Shown: piece by piece, positions 52,993-61,691 of the stretch
Numbering within the stretch: the stretch's first letter is position 1
Layout of the letters: the number at the start of each line of letters is the position of its first letter
NCBI RefSeq assembly: GCF_002591975.1
Contig: NZ_NVQE01000004.1
Location: 124,001-188,000, forward strand
DNA: 64,000 nt
DNA from: Mycobacterium neglectum
GTDB taxonomy: Bacteria; Actinomycetota; Actinomycetes; Mycobacteriales; Mycobacteriaceae
Direction: 5' to 3'
Made by a program: the position numbers and the translations under genes
The notes under the pieces: model-generated
The model's database searches: none
Told to the model about the DNA's origin: nothing
Seen by the model: the letters and a program-made list of their open reading frames with translations, nothing else

Positions 52993-53901
52993 TTAGCGCG
53001 CGGGCCCCACGAAGTCGGCGATTTGGCGGGCGACGACGTCAGGCTGCTCCAGCTGAAGGAAGTGCCCGGCATCTTCGACGATCGCGACCTCACTACTGTC
53101 CGGCAGTATCTTCTCGACCCAGTGCGCATAATCCGGTGTGGCGCAGCCGTCGTCGCGACCGTGCAGATAGAGCGTGGGGATCTGCGGCGGAGCCAGCCAG
53201 TGTTCGTGCAGCTCGGTGTACGGTGCAGGCGCCTTCGTGCTGCGCGCCACGGTGCGGTAGTAGCCCAGTGCGGCGCGCCAGCGCTCGGGCGCCCCGATAG
53301 CTGCCTCGACGTGCCGCACATCCTCGTCGGCTTGATATCCGGGTGACCATTTCCGCCACAGCCGGGGCACGATCCATTCGGTGGAATGTTCTGGCAGCCA
53401 AGGCAACTGGAAGTAGAGGATGTACCAGCTCCGCAGCAGCTGCGCCGGCAATGTCGCAACCAGGCGGCCGGCATCGGCAACCCGGCCACCGGGCGGACGG
53501 AACGAGGCGCTCGGCGGAACGGACATGATCACCGCCCTCTCGAACGGACTGTCCGGCATCGCCGCCAGCCCCGCCGCTGCCATCGCGCCCCAGTCGTGAC
53601 CGATGATCACATCACGACCTGTCGGCCCGGCCGCATCGAGAACCTTCAACGCGTCGTACATCAGCGCACCGATATGGAAGCTGCCGTCCGAAGGCAGCAA
53701 CGACGGCGCATATCCCCGATTGAACGGCGCTACCACCCGCCAACCCGCGGCCACGAGCAACGGCGCAACCTTGCGCCACCCGTGGGCGGTGTCCGGGAAA
53801 CCGTGCAGGCACAATGCGATCGGCGCATCTACCGGACCCCACGACAGAGCCCGAAGCTGCACTGCCGGCGTCGCGACGTCGATCGTGTCGGGCTCGAGCA
53901 T
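52993..53901 (-). CDS. Alpha/beta hydrolase, epoxide-hydrolase-like
   Basis: 302 aa. Oxyanion LHGFPDTAHGW, nucleophile elbow GHDWGAMAAAG (Asp nucleophile, as in epoxide hydrolases and haloalkane dehalogenases), acid in YLHGRDDGC, and catalytic His in EDAGHFLQLEQP. An Asp nucleophile plus HGFP favours an epoxide hydrolase, probably for a lipid epoxide. Its ATG overlaps the stop of the upstream Mce-associated gene by one base, so it belongs to the mce transcript. Confidence 0.88.
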   Translation of the reverse strand: MLEPDTIDVATPAVQLRALSWGPVDAPIALCLHGFPDTAHGWRKVAPLLVAAGWRVVAPFNRGYAPSLLPSDGSFHIGALMYDALKVLDAAGPTGRDVIIGHDWGAMAAAGLAAMPDSPFERAVIMSVPPSASFRPPGGRVADAGRLVATLPAQLLRSWYILYFQLPWLPEHSTEWIVPRLWRKWSPGYQADEDVRHVEAAIGAPERWRAALGYYRTVARSTKAPAPYTELHEHWLAPPQIPTLYLHGRDDGCATPDYAHWVEKILPDSSEVAIVEDAGHFLQLEQPDVVARQIADFVGPAR

Positions 53902-54686
53902 CAGACGGGTTCGAACTCCGAAATCAGCCAGCGGCCATCCACCTTCTCCATCGTCACGCGAACGCTGGACGCGGTGTCTGACGGGGGATCCTGGCCGACT
54001 ACCACGGTTTGGTTGACGAAGACCAGCACCACGGCATGCGTCGGATCAGCCGATACCGACGCCGCGGCCGGAACCGACGCTACGGCGGAGATCTGCTGCT
54101 GCTTCGCGCCCGGAATCACGACATCGTTGATCAGCGATGTGTACGAATCACGGAACTCACCGGTCAGCAGGTCGCGAGCGCCGTTGAGTTGCTGCTCGAC
54201 GGTGTCCGGCTTGTACGACAACATCTGGATGGTGCTTTCCTTGGCCGCGGCAATCGAATCCATTGCCGGAGAAGGGTTCTGCTCCGACGCAACGGGCGGC
54301 AGCGCACCATAGTCACTTGCGACGTACTCCCACCTAGCGAAGCCCGCCCCCAATGCGAGCAGCAGCGCGAGCCCGGGCAGCACGCCGTAGGCGAGAACGC
54401 GTGGCCAATCGGCCTTCCGCTTCGTAGCCTCGGTGACCTCGGGGGCCTCGGCGGATTCCGTTGAATCCTCCGGGTATTCCGCAGTGTCGGGCTCGGTTGC
54501 TTCGGGCTCCGCAGGCTCGGCTTCTGCAGCCTCGGCCTCCGCAGGCTCGGCCTCCGCAGTTTCAGTCACCGCAGTGTCAGTCACCGCGGCATCGGTGGTC
54601 TCGGACGATTCGGTGGCATCCGTCGACTCCGGGGTTTCATTCCCGCTGTCGGGCAGGCCCTTGGGTAATCTGTGTCTGTTGCTCAC
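53901..54686 (-). CDS. Mce-associated membrane protein (Mas) with acidic repeats
   Basis: 261 aa. The N-terminal 90 residues are a Glu/Ala/Thr/Pro repeat region, followed by one membrane helix (ALLLALGAGFARW, about residue 115) and a periplasmic SnoaL/NTF2-like domain (about 130-261) ending ISEFEPV. This layout is that of Mce-associated proteins that stabilise Mce complexes (Rv0199/OmamA-like). It overlaps the preceding Mas gene by 4 bases. Confidence 0.87.
   Translation of the reverse strand: MSNRHRLPKGLPDSGNETPESTDATESSETTDAAVTDTAVTETAEAEPAEAEAAEAEPAEPEATEPDTAEYPEDSTESAEAPEVTEATKRKADWPRVLAYGVLPGLALLLALGAGFARWEYVASDYGALPPVASEQNPSPAMDSIAAAKESTIQMLSYKPDTVEQQLNGARDLLTGEFRDSYTSLINDVVIPGAKQQQISAVASVPAAASVSADPTHAVVLVFVNQTVVVGQDPPSDTASSVRVTMEKVDGRWLISEFEPV
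54481..54600 (-). repeat. Imperfect tandem repeats coding Glu/Ala stretch
   Basis: Repeated units built on gcaggctcggcctcc (plus-strand sense) and a variant with cagtcaccgcagtgt run through this stretch and encode the Glu-Ala-Glu-Pro and Thr-Asp-Thr-Ala-Val repeats of the Mas protein. Units are multiples of three bases, so length variation would remain in frame. Confidence 0.7.
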
Positions 54687-55384
54687 GGCACGAACTCCAC
54701 GTTGGACACCTTCGCCTCGTCACCAACCTTTGTCACTGTCAGCCGCATTCGCCAGGCCCGCGGCTCCTGTTGGGGTGCACCGACATTCGACGTGCTCACG
54801 GTCACCGCGACGAGCACCTGCGCCTCTTCACTGGATGCCGATTCCAACCCCGCTTCGGCGATCGAACCCTCCGATTTCGACTGCGCCTGCTTCACGACCT
54901 CGATGAAAGGCGCCGCACGATTCTGGAAGTCGTCGTAAAACTGTCCCGTCGCCGAGTCGAGGACGCGCTGCACGTCCGCCTCGGCGTGCTCCCAGTTGAT
55001 GGTCGTCAGATTCAGCGCGCCTTGCCTGCCGACTTGCAGGAACAGCTGGCGCTGCTTCTCGCCCTGGTAGGAGTCGTAGGCGCGGTAGCCCGTCCACCCG
55101 GTGAGCCCGGCGAGCGCCACCACCGCCACCAGCCCGGCGATCAGAGCCAGTCGAACGTGCGACATCCGCGGCTTCGGAGACGCCGCAGCATCATCCACCG
55201 CCTCGTCGACAGACTCGTCGGCGGCATCATCCACCGTCTCGTCGTCAGACTCGTCGGCGGCTTTGGTTTCCGACGCGGTGCTGGCCTCCTGCGCGGCTGA
55301 TTCGGGCTCGGCGCCGTCGGATTTCTCTTCAGCGGCCGAAGACTCGTTCAGTTCCCCGTCGGGGGCAGCAGCATCGTCTGCCAT
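54683..55384 (-). CDS. Mce-associated membrane protein (Mas)
   Basis: 233 aa. An acidic N-terminal half (many Glu/Asp/Ala), one membrane helix LALIAGLVAVVALAGLTGW (about residues 78-97) and a periplasmic domain (about 105-233) with YQGEKQRQLFLQVGRQGALNLTTI, the recurring signature of Mas proteins. It overlaps mceF by 37 bases and the next mas gene by 4, so it is the first of two accessory genes after the six mce genes. It probably scaffolds or stabilises the Mce transporter. Confidence 0.9.
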   Translation of the reverse strand: MADDAAAPDGELNESSAAEEKSDGAEPESAAQEASTASETKAADESDDETVDDAADESVDEAVDDAAASPKPRMSHVRLALIAGLVAVVALAGLTGWTGYRAYDSYQGEKQRQLFLQVGRQGALNLTTINWEHAEADVQRVLDSATGQFYDDFQNRAAPFIEVVKQAQSKSEGSIAEAGLESASSEEAQVLVAVTVSTSNVGAPQQEPRAWRMRLTVTKVGDEAKVSNVEFVP

Positions 55385-56796
55385 GTTTGCTCCTCTACCG
55401 CGCTTCGGGCCAGATTGGACTGCGTGTAGACGCGTCCGTCCGGTCCAACGTACGTGCCTGTCGCCGGATCATATTCAGCGGCCGCTATCGGTGGCGGCGC
55501 CGCGCCCGGCGGAGGAGCGACTTCTCCCGGTGGCAACTGGGGAATCGGCTGTCCAGACAGGGTGGCGCTGGGGTCGCCCTTCCAGTTGTAGCCGTCGTTG
55601 AGCGGAACGTAGGTCTCGTCGCTCTCACACATCTTCACGGTGGGGGCGCGTTTGCCAGGCACGGTCACGCACGGCAGGTTGCGCGCACCGCGCACGTTGA
55701 ACGGCGAATCCTGCGGGACGCGGCAGTACACGTCGCCCGCCGGCCGGTCCGGATAGTCCTGAAGCGCGGGCACCCGCTGCTGCTGAGTCGGAAGGAACCC
55801 GGTCGTACACGGCGGTGGCAGGTTCAGATTGAGGTTCAGCGTCAGATAGTCGCCCATGTAGTCCTGCTTGGTGTTCGCCTTGGCGACACCGATCGCCTGG
55901 GTCGTCGCAGTGCCTTGCGGGAAGAGCACCAGGAGCTGTTCGAGGCTCGGCTGATAGGTGACGGCGACTTCGCCGATGCTCGCCAGGTTGGCCAGGACGA
56001 TCGGCAGAGTGGGCTGCAACCTGTCGAACAGTGCCCGCACCTCTTCGGTTGCGCCAGGCCCCTTCTCCAGGATGCCCGCGACCGCACCGTCCTGCGACTG
56101 CAGCTGATCGGTGACCGATGCAAGGTTCGACGCCCACGCCTGGATCGCACCGCCGCTGTCGGTCTGCGAATCGAGGATCGGCTTCGACTGATCGATGAGG
56201 GCGGTCAACGGATCGAGATTCGCGCGGGCATCGATGGCCAGCGACGTCCCGCCGTCGACCAACCGGGATAGCTCGGGCCCGAGTCCACCGAACGCCAAGT
56301 ACGCCTCGTCCACCGCGGTCCGCAGGTTGTCACGGGGAATCGCAGCGAGACCGCGGTTGGTTGCGTCCAGGACCGTGTTCACGTCGATGGGCACTCGCGC
56401 ACGGTCCTGCGGGATGACGTCGCCATCTTTCAGGTTCGGGCCGTCGCCGCTGCGCGGGATCAGCTGTACGAACAACTCGCCGACCGCGGACTGGCTGTGC
56501 ACCTCCGCTTCGAGGTCAGCGGGGATCGGCACGTTGGAATCGAGCGAAAGATCAGCTGCGACACCGTTTTCGGTGAGGTTGACACTCTTCACGATGCCCA
56601 CCTGGGTGCCGCGATAGGTGACGTTTCCCCGCGGGTAAAGCCCACCGGCTTCGGGCAACTCCAGCGTGACGCGATACTGCCCGACACCCATGAGGGCGGG
56701 CAGGCGCATGTAGGAGATGACCATGATTCCCAGCGCTATCACGGCCAGCATCGAAAAGATCAGCAGCTGGATGACGATCTGTCGAGTCAGTCGCAT
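55348..56796 (-). CDS. MceF substrate-binding-type protein
   Basis: 482 aa from ATG 56796 (MRLTRQIVIQLLIFSML). One N-terminal membrane helix, MlaD/MCE domain about residues 40-118 (LPEAGGLYPRGNVTYRGTQVG) and the Mce4_CUP1 helical region, then a Pro-rich tail ending LARSAVEEQTWQTMLLPPTGN. Sixth of the six Mce subunits forming the periplasmic lipid tunnel. The gene starts 1 base after the mceE stop. The longer frame to 56859 is rejected because it overlaps mceE. Confidence 0.93.
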   Translation of the reverse strand: MRLTRQIVIQLLIFSMLAVIALGIMVISYMRLPALMGVGQYRVTLELPEAGGLYPRGNVTYRGTQVGIVKSVNLTENGVAADLSLDSNVPIPADLEAEVHSQSAVGELFVQLIPRSGDGPNLKDGDVIPQDRARVPIDVNTVLDATNRGLAAIPRDNLRTAVDEAYLAFGGLGPELSRLVDGGTSLAIDARANLDPLTALIDQSKPILDSQTDSGGAIQAWASNLASVTDQLQSQDGAVAGILEKGPGATEEVRALFDRLQPTLPIVLANLASIGEVAVTYQPSLEQLLVLFPQGTATTQAIGVAKANTKQDYMGDYLTLNLNLNLPPPCTTGFLPTQQQRVPALQDYPDRPAGDVYCRVPQDSPFNVRGARNLPCVTVPGKRAPTVKMCESDETYVPLNDGYNWKGDPSATLSGQPIPQLPPGEVAPPPGAAPPPIAAAEYDPATGTYVGPDGRVYTQSNLARSAVEEQTWQTMLLPPTGN

Positions 56797-56797
56797 G

Positions 56798-57958
56798 TCA
56801 CGGCCCCTGATCCCAGCGATAGGCCTCGAGCAACGGATTGCCGCCCGGGGGCGGGACATTGTGGTTGCACGGGCTGGGCATCTGGCCGATGGTGCGGCCC
56901 CAGAACAGCTCCATCCACGTCAGGTTGCACTCGTACCGTGTCCCGGTGAAGAACCCTTGGTCGATGCGACTCAACGTCATGTCGACAATCAGCGACAGAT
57001 TCGCGTAATCGCCCCGAATCCAGTTGGTCAGCGTTTCTTTCGGGAACGGGAACGTCGGCAGGAAGCTCAGCGCCCTGGTGAGCGCGGGGCCCGCGTTGGC
57101 CAGCTGTTCGAGCGTTGGGCCGAGATCCTTGAGCTCCTGAACGAGGGCGTCCTTTGTCTGGTCGACCGAATCGGCGGCCAGCGCACTGAACTTGCCCAGC
57201 TGCACAAGCGCTTCGGCGAGGTTGTTCCGCTGATCTTTCAGCACGGCGAGGGCATCTGGGATGGTGCGTAAGGCCTTGTCCACCACTGGCTTCTGCTCAG
57301 CAAATTGGCCGACCAGGTTGTCGATGCTCTCGTTGGCGGCGATGATGTCGCCCTTTTGGTCGTTCACGTAGCCGATGAAGATGTCGAGCTGCTCGATAAG
57401 GCTGCGGAGGTCGGATTCGCGACCGGCCCACGCGGTGCTGAACGCCTCGGTGATGTCCTGAACGTGGCCGATCCCACCACCGTTGAGGATCATCGCGACG
57501 GCGGCCAGCGTCTGCTCGGTGCTCGGGAACTTACCCGACGACTTCAGCGGAATCAGCGAACCTTCGTGCAATCTGCCTTCGGGGGCCTCGTCGGCTGGAG
57601 GCGCGAGTTCGATGTGCAGAGAACCCAACAAGCTGGTCTGTCCGAGCTTCGCCGTTGCGTTGGCGGGCAGCTGGACGTTCTCGTTGAGCTCCATGGTGAC
57701 GAGGGCGTTCCAGCCCTGGCGCTCGATCTTGGTCACGTTGCCGACAGTGACATCCGCGACCCGAACCCGGGAGTTCGGTTCGATGTTGTCGACGTCGGGC
57801 ATCTGCGCCTGAATGGTGAATGCGCCGGGGCCACGGCCCTCGACCCCCGGCAGCGGAACCGAGTTCAGCCCCTGCCAGTCACCGCACCCCGATACCACGA
57901 GGCCCATCGCCAGCAGTCCCGCGGTGGCGCGCAATCGAATTCGTTGCCTAGTCATCAC
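56798..57958 (-). CDS. MceE lipoprotein
   Basis: 386 aa. A lipoprotein signal peptide ends in the lipobox VVSGC (Cys25), as expected of MceE/LprN/LprK subunits. MCE domain about residues 45-125 with IEPNSRVRVADVTVGNV and QTSLLGSLHIELAPP. It is the lipid-anchored subunit of the transporter. It overlaps mceD by 4 bases. Confidence 0.93.
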   Translation of the reverse strand: MMTRQRIRLRATAGLLAMGLVVSGCGDWQGLNSVPLPGVEGRGPGAFTIQAQMPDVDNIEPNSRVRVADVTVGNVTKIERQGWNALVTMELNENVQLPANATAKLGQTSLLGSLHIELAPPADEAPEGRLHEGSLIPLKSSGKFPSTEQTLAAVAMILNGGGIGHVQDITEAFSTAWAGRESDLRSLIEQLDIFIGYVNDQKGDIIAANESIDNLVGQFAEQKPVVDKALRTIPDALAVLKDQRNNLAEALVQLGKFSALAADSVDQTKDALVQELKDLGPTLEQLANAGPALTRALSFLPTFPFPKETLTNWIRGDYANLSLIVDMTLSRIDQGFFTGTRYECNLTWMELFWGRTIGQMPSPCNHNVPPPGGNPLLEAYRWDQGP

Positions 57959-59277
57959 GGCCCCACTCCAGACGGCACCATCAGGCCCTGCAGCCCGTCA
58001 GCGGGATTCGTAGCGACCACGGCCTCGGCGGGCAGCGGAGGCCCTGGGGGCGGTGGCGGCGCCGCACCATCGGGTGCGGCGGGCGGCGGCGCGACCGGCG
58101 GCTGCGGCGGAATGTAATTGGGCCGCATCCACTCCTCGCTGTAGGTGATCTCGTTCGGCCGCGCCTGGGCGCCGATGAAGAGGTTCTGCCCGATCGGCGG
58201 GAAGTTGTACTGACGATTCTTGATGATCGGCGCCAGGTACTGCACGCACAGCTTCGCCGACTGCTCGGCGTTCAGGCGCGACGCCGCCTGCACGGCACCG
58301 CAGAGGAAGCTGATCGGGTTGGCGAAGTTGTTCACCGCCAGGATGGCGCTGGCCCCGCCCTGCGCGGGCTGATAGACGTTGACGTAGTTCTGGAACGTGT
58401 TGGGCGCCACGTGCAGGAACTGTTTGACGTCATCGAGACTGTCGTGCAGCGCCTGCGTCACACCGGCCAGCTTGTCGGATGTGGTGCCCAGCGTTTCGCG
58501 GTTGTCGGCCACGAAGGTCTGCACCTCACCGACCACCGCGTTGAAGTCACGCACGGCGTTGGCGACTTCATCGGGACTGTCGGCGAGCAGCCCGGTCACC
58601 GACGCCAGATTCTGGTTGAGCTGACGCATCAGCGTCGTGCTGTCCTGCAGCGCCGAAACGAGGATCGACAGGTTCTTGATGGTCGAGAAGATGTCGGTGC
58701 TCTTGTCGCCGAGGGCCGAAAAGGCCTGGGACAGCTTGATGACGGTGTCGCGGATGTTGGCACCCTGGCCGCGCAAGTTGTCGGCCGCGGTGTTGATGGC
58801 CGAACCCAGCGGGCTCACCCCTCCTGGCTCCGTCGGCTGCAATTCCTTGGCAAGCCTTTCGAGCTGCTGACGCAGGGTGTCCCATTCGACCGGTACCACT
58901 GTGCGCTCGCGCGGGATCACCGCGTCATCGGCCATCGTGGGGCCGCCGGTGTACACCGGCGTCAGCTGAATGGCACGAGAGGTCACCAGCGTCGGCGACA
59001 GGACCGCGGCGGCGGCGTCGGCGGGCACCTGGTACTTGCTGTCGTACCAGAACGAGATCTTGACCCGATCGGGCTGGGGCTCGATTTTGTTGATTCGCCC
59101 GACGTTCACGCCGAGAATCCGAACGTCGTCACCCTCGTAGATGCCGTTGCTGTTCTCGAAGTACGCGACGACGTTGGTGCGGTTGATGGTGTCGCTGGTT
59201 CGGAACAGCACCGCTACGCCCGCAACAAGCAGTACGACGAGGCCTACAGCGACCCAACTTCTGCGAACGCGATTCAT
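57955..59277 (-). CDS. MceD subunit
   Basis: 440 aa. Membrane helix VAVGLVVLLVAGVAVLF near the N-terminus, MCE domain about residues 35-115 (YEGDDVRILGVNVGRINKI), a long helical region and a Pro-rich C-terminal tail (about residues 400-425). Fourth Mce subunit; overlaps mceC by 4 bases (start 59277, mceC stop 59274). Confidence 0.92.
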   Translation of the reverse strand: MNRVRRSWVAVGLVVLLVAGVAVLFRTSDTINRTNVVAYFENSNGIYEGDDVRILGVNVGRINKIEPQPDRVKISFWYDSKYQVPADAAAAVLSPTLVTSRAIQLTPVYTGGPTMADDAVIPRERTVVPVEWDTLRQQLERLAKELQPTEPGGVSPLGSAINTAADNLRGQGANIRDTVIKLSQAFSALGDKSTDIFSTIKNLSILVSALQDSTTLMRQLNQNLASVTGLLADSPDEVANAVRDFNAVVGEVQTFVADNRETLGTTSDKLAGVTQALHDSLDDVKQFLHVAPNTFQNYVNVYQPAQGGASAILAVNNFANPISFLCGAVQAASRLNAEQSAKLCVQYLAPIIKNRQYNFPPIGQNLFIGAQARPNEITYSEEWMRPNYIPPQPPVAPPPAAPDGAAPPPPPGPPLPAEAVVATNPADGLQGLMVPSGVGP

Positions 59278-60629
59278 CGTCCCGCCTCCCCGGAGACCGG
59301 TGGCGCCTCACCGGGCGCGGGAACCATCACCGGGGTCGGCGTCGGGACGGGGATGGACCCCAGACCCGGCGGTGCCACCGCAGGCGGCCCAGGCGGAGGT
59401 CCGCCAGGCGGCGGGGCCGGTAGCGGCTGGCGGTAGGGGTAGCAGCCGGTCGGGCCGGGCAACGGCAGCCCGGGCGGGCCGCACCCCTGATCGCCGGGAT
59501 TGCCGGTAATGGCATCGGGCAGATGAAGATTCGGATCGCCGCCCTGGCCGGTGCGGGGATACGGCACCGGCATCGCGGGCATAGCCGGTGTGCCGACCTG
59601 AGGATCGGTGCGCTCGGAAGGCAGCAGCACGTTGGGATCGAGCCCGAGGTCGGAGAACGCCACATCGATGAACGGCTGCAGGAACTGACCCGGCAGGATG
59701 TTGGCGATGTAGTTCTTGAAGAACGGCCCCGACGACACGGACTCCCCCAGCGACATCGCGTAGGAGCTCAACAGTTTCAGCCCCTTCTGCAGCCGCTCCT
59801 TGCGGTTGTCGAGAACGGTCAGCACGCCGTTGAGCTTCTCGATCGCCGGCTTCATCGTGTCGCGGTTCTCGGAGATGAACCCCTGCAGCTGCTGGCTCAG
59901 CGCCGAGATGCTGCCCGAAATCTGATCGATTGCGGCGCTTTGGTTTTCCAGCTCGGCCAGCAGCGCGTTGGTGTCGGCGACCAGACTGACGACCTGGTCG
60001 CTGCGCTCGGCCAGCACGGCCGTCGACTTGTTGGCGTTGGTGAGCAATTCGCGCAACTCTGCGTCGCGCTCGTTGAGAGTCTCGGAGAATCGGGCGACGC
60101 CCTCGACCGCGACCCGCAGTTCGGGTGGAGTCTCGGAGAACGTGTCCGCCACCACCCGCAACGAATCGGAAAGCTGGGTGGTGTTCAGACCGCTGATCGT
60201 CGTCGCGAGTTCGCCGAGCGCGTCGGGCAGCTGGTACGGCGACGTCGTGCGGTCACGCGGAATCGTGCCCTCCAGGCGGTCGTCGCCACGCGACATGACC
60301 TCGAGGATCTTCGTGCCCAGCAGACCCTTGGTCTTGATCGCCGCCTCCGTGCGGTCCCCGATCGCGATGTCGTCGTCGATGGTGAACTTGATCAGCACCT
60401 GCGGCCCGTCCAGTTCGATCGACTGGACTTCGCCAACCCGGAAACCCGAAACCTGCACGCCCGCACCGGTTGTCAGTCCGCCCGCTTCGGCGAAGTAGGC
60501 GGAGTACTGCTTGGTCTGGTTCAGGAACGGGATCTTGTCGTACTGCAGCGCGACCAGCACGATCACGGCGGTCAGGCCGAGGCCGATGGCGCCCATGACG
60601 AGCGGACTGCGCTCTGAGAACGGCTTCAT
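59274..60629 (-). CDS. MceC subunit
   Basis: 451 aa from ATG 60629 (ATGA overlap with mceB). One membrane helix, MCE domain (about residues 35-115, AGGLTTGAGVQVSGFRVGEV), and a C-terminus that becomes extremely Pro/Gly-rich (about residues 380-450), a known habit of MceC proteins. It forms part of the hetero-hexameric lipid channel. Confidence 0.92.
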   Translation of the reverse strand: MKPFSERSPLVMGAIGLGLTAVIVLVALQYDKIPFLNQTKQYSAYFAEAGGLTTGAGVQVSGFRVGEVQSIELDGPQVLIKFTIDDDIAIGDRTEAAIKTKGLLGTKILEVMSRGDDRLEGTIPRDRTTSPYQLPDALGELATTISGLNTTQLSDSLRVVADTFSETPPELRVAVEGVARFSETLNERDAELRELLTNANKSTAVLAERSDQVVSLVADTNALLAELENQSAAIDQISGSISALSQQLQGFISENRDTMKPAIEKLNGVLTVLDNRKERLQKGLKLLSSYAMSLGESVSSGPFFKNYIANILPGQFLQPFIDVAFSDLGLDPNVLLPSERTDPQVGTPAMPAMPVPYPRTGQGGDPNLHLPDAITGNPGDQGCGPPGLPLPGPTGCYPYRQPLPAPPPGGPPPGPPAVAPPGLGSIPVPTPTPVMVPAPGEAPPVSGEAGR

Positions 60630-61657
60630 CGCGGCGCACACCTCCCCGTCGGCTGTCCAGCGATTTTCACGTACACCGGCTGACCACCCTTACCGTTGAG
60701 CTTGAGGATGATGTCGCACAGATAGAACGAGAAGAAGTCGCCGTAGATACCCTGTCGGCTCAGCGCCTGATAGGCATCGGGAAGCGTGTTGAGCAGGTTG
60801 TCGAAGTAGTCGTGGTCGGCCACCACGATCCCCGCCGCCCGATCGGTCTCCTGAATGGTCTTCGCGAACGGCGGCCTCGCCTGTGCCAACAGATCCGCGA
60901 CACTGCCCGCGGCGGCGTTCGCATAGGCGACCCCGTTGGCGATGTCGGTCTTGCGGGCCGCAAGTCCCTTCACCAGTTCCGACAGCGAGTCGACCGCCTT
61001 GGAGAACTGTTCACTCTGGCCGCCGAGGGATCCGAGCACGGTGTTCAGGTTGACGATGACGTCCCCGATCAACTGATCGCGGTCGGCCAGCGTGTTGGTC
61101 AGCGCCGCGGTCTGCGTCAGAAATGAGCCGATGGTCGCGCCCTGGCCCTCGAAGGCCGCAATCAGCTGTCCGGACAACGCATTGACCTGATCGGGGTCCA
61201 ATGCCGAGAACAGCGGCCGGAATCCGCCGATCAGAGCGTCGAGGTCCAGCGCAGGCGAGGTCCGGGCCAGCGGAATCGTGCCGCCCGGGTTGATCTTCGT
61301 GGTGCCGCCGGCGCCCTCGACCAACGAGAGGTAGCGGCCGCCGATCAGATCGTCGTAGCGGATCACCGCGCGATTGCCGTCGGTGAGCACAACCGAGGTG
61401 TCGGCGGTGAACTCGACGAGTGCAGTCGTATCCGGCTGGATGGAGATGTGCTCGACCTGCCCGACCTCCACGCCGGCGATGCGGACGAAGTCGCCGGTCT
61501 CCAGCCCTGTCACATTGAGGAATTCGGCCTTGTAGGTATTGGACTTCTCGCCGAAGCGCAATTGCCCGAACACCGCATACAACGCGAACACACCCACCAG
61601 ACACACGGCCAGGAAGATGCCGAGACGTACGGCTGCGCTTTTCCAGCTGGCGGTCAT
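60626..61657 (-). CDS. MceB subunit
   Basis: 343 aa from ATG 61657 (MTASWKSAAVRLGIF), matching the usual MceB length. Membrane helix at about residues 11-28, MCE domain about 38-118 (VTGLETGDFVRIAGVEVGQVEHI) and the C-terminal Cys-containing FYLCDIILKLNGKGG and GRCAPR typical of MceB. The much longer recorded frame extends into mceA and is rejected. Confidence 0.93.
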   Translation of the reverse strand: MTASWKSAAVRLGIFLAVCLVGVFALYAVFGQLRFGEKSNTYKAEFLNVTGLETGDFVRIAGVEVGQVEHISIQPDTTALVEFTADTSVVLTDGNRAVIRYDDLIGGRYLSLVEGAGGTTKINPGGTIPLARTSPALDLDALIGGFRPLFSALDPDQVNALSGQLIAAFEGQGATIGSFLTQTAALTNTLADRDQLIGDVIVNLNTVLGSLGGQSEQFSKAVDSLSELVKGLAARKTDIANGVAYANAAAGSVADLLAQARPPFAKTIQETDRAAGIVVADHDYFDNLLNTLPDAYQALSRQGIYGDFFSFYLCDIILKLNGKGGQPVYVKIAGQPTGRCAPR

Positions 61658-61691
61658 CGTGGCATTCCTTTCTCGGTCGGCGGGTGCACGG

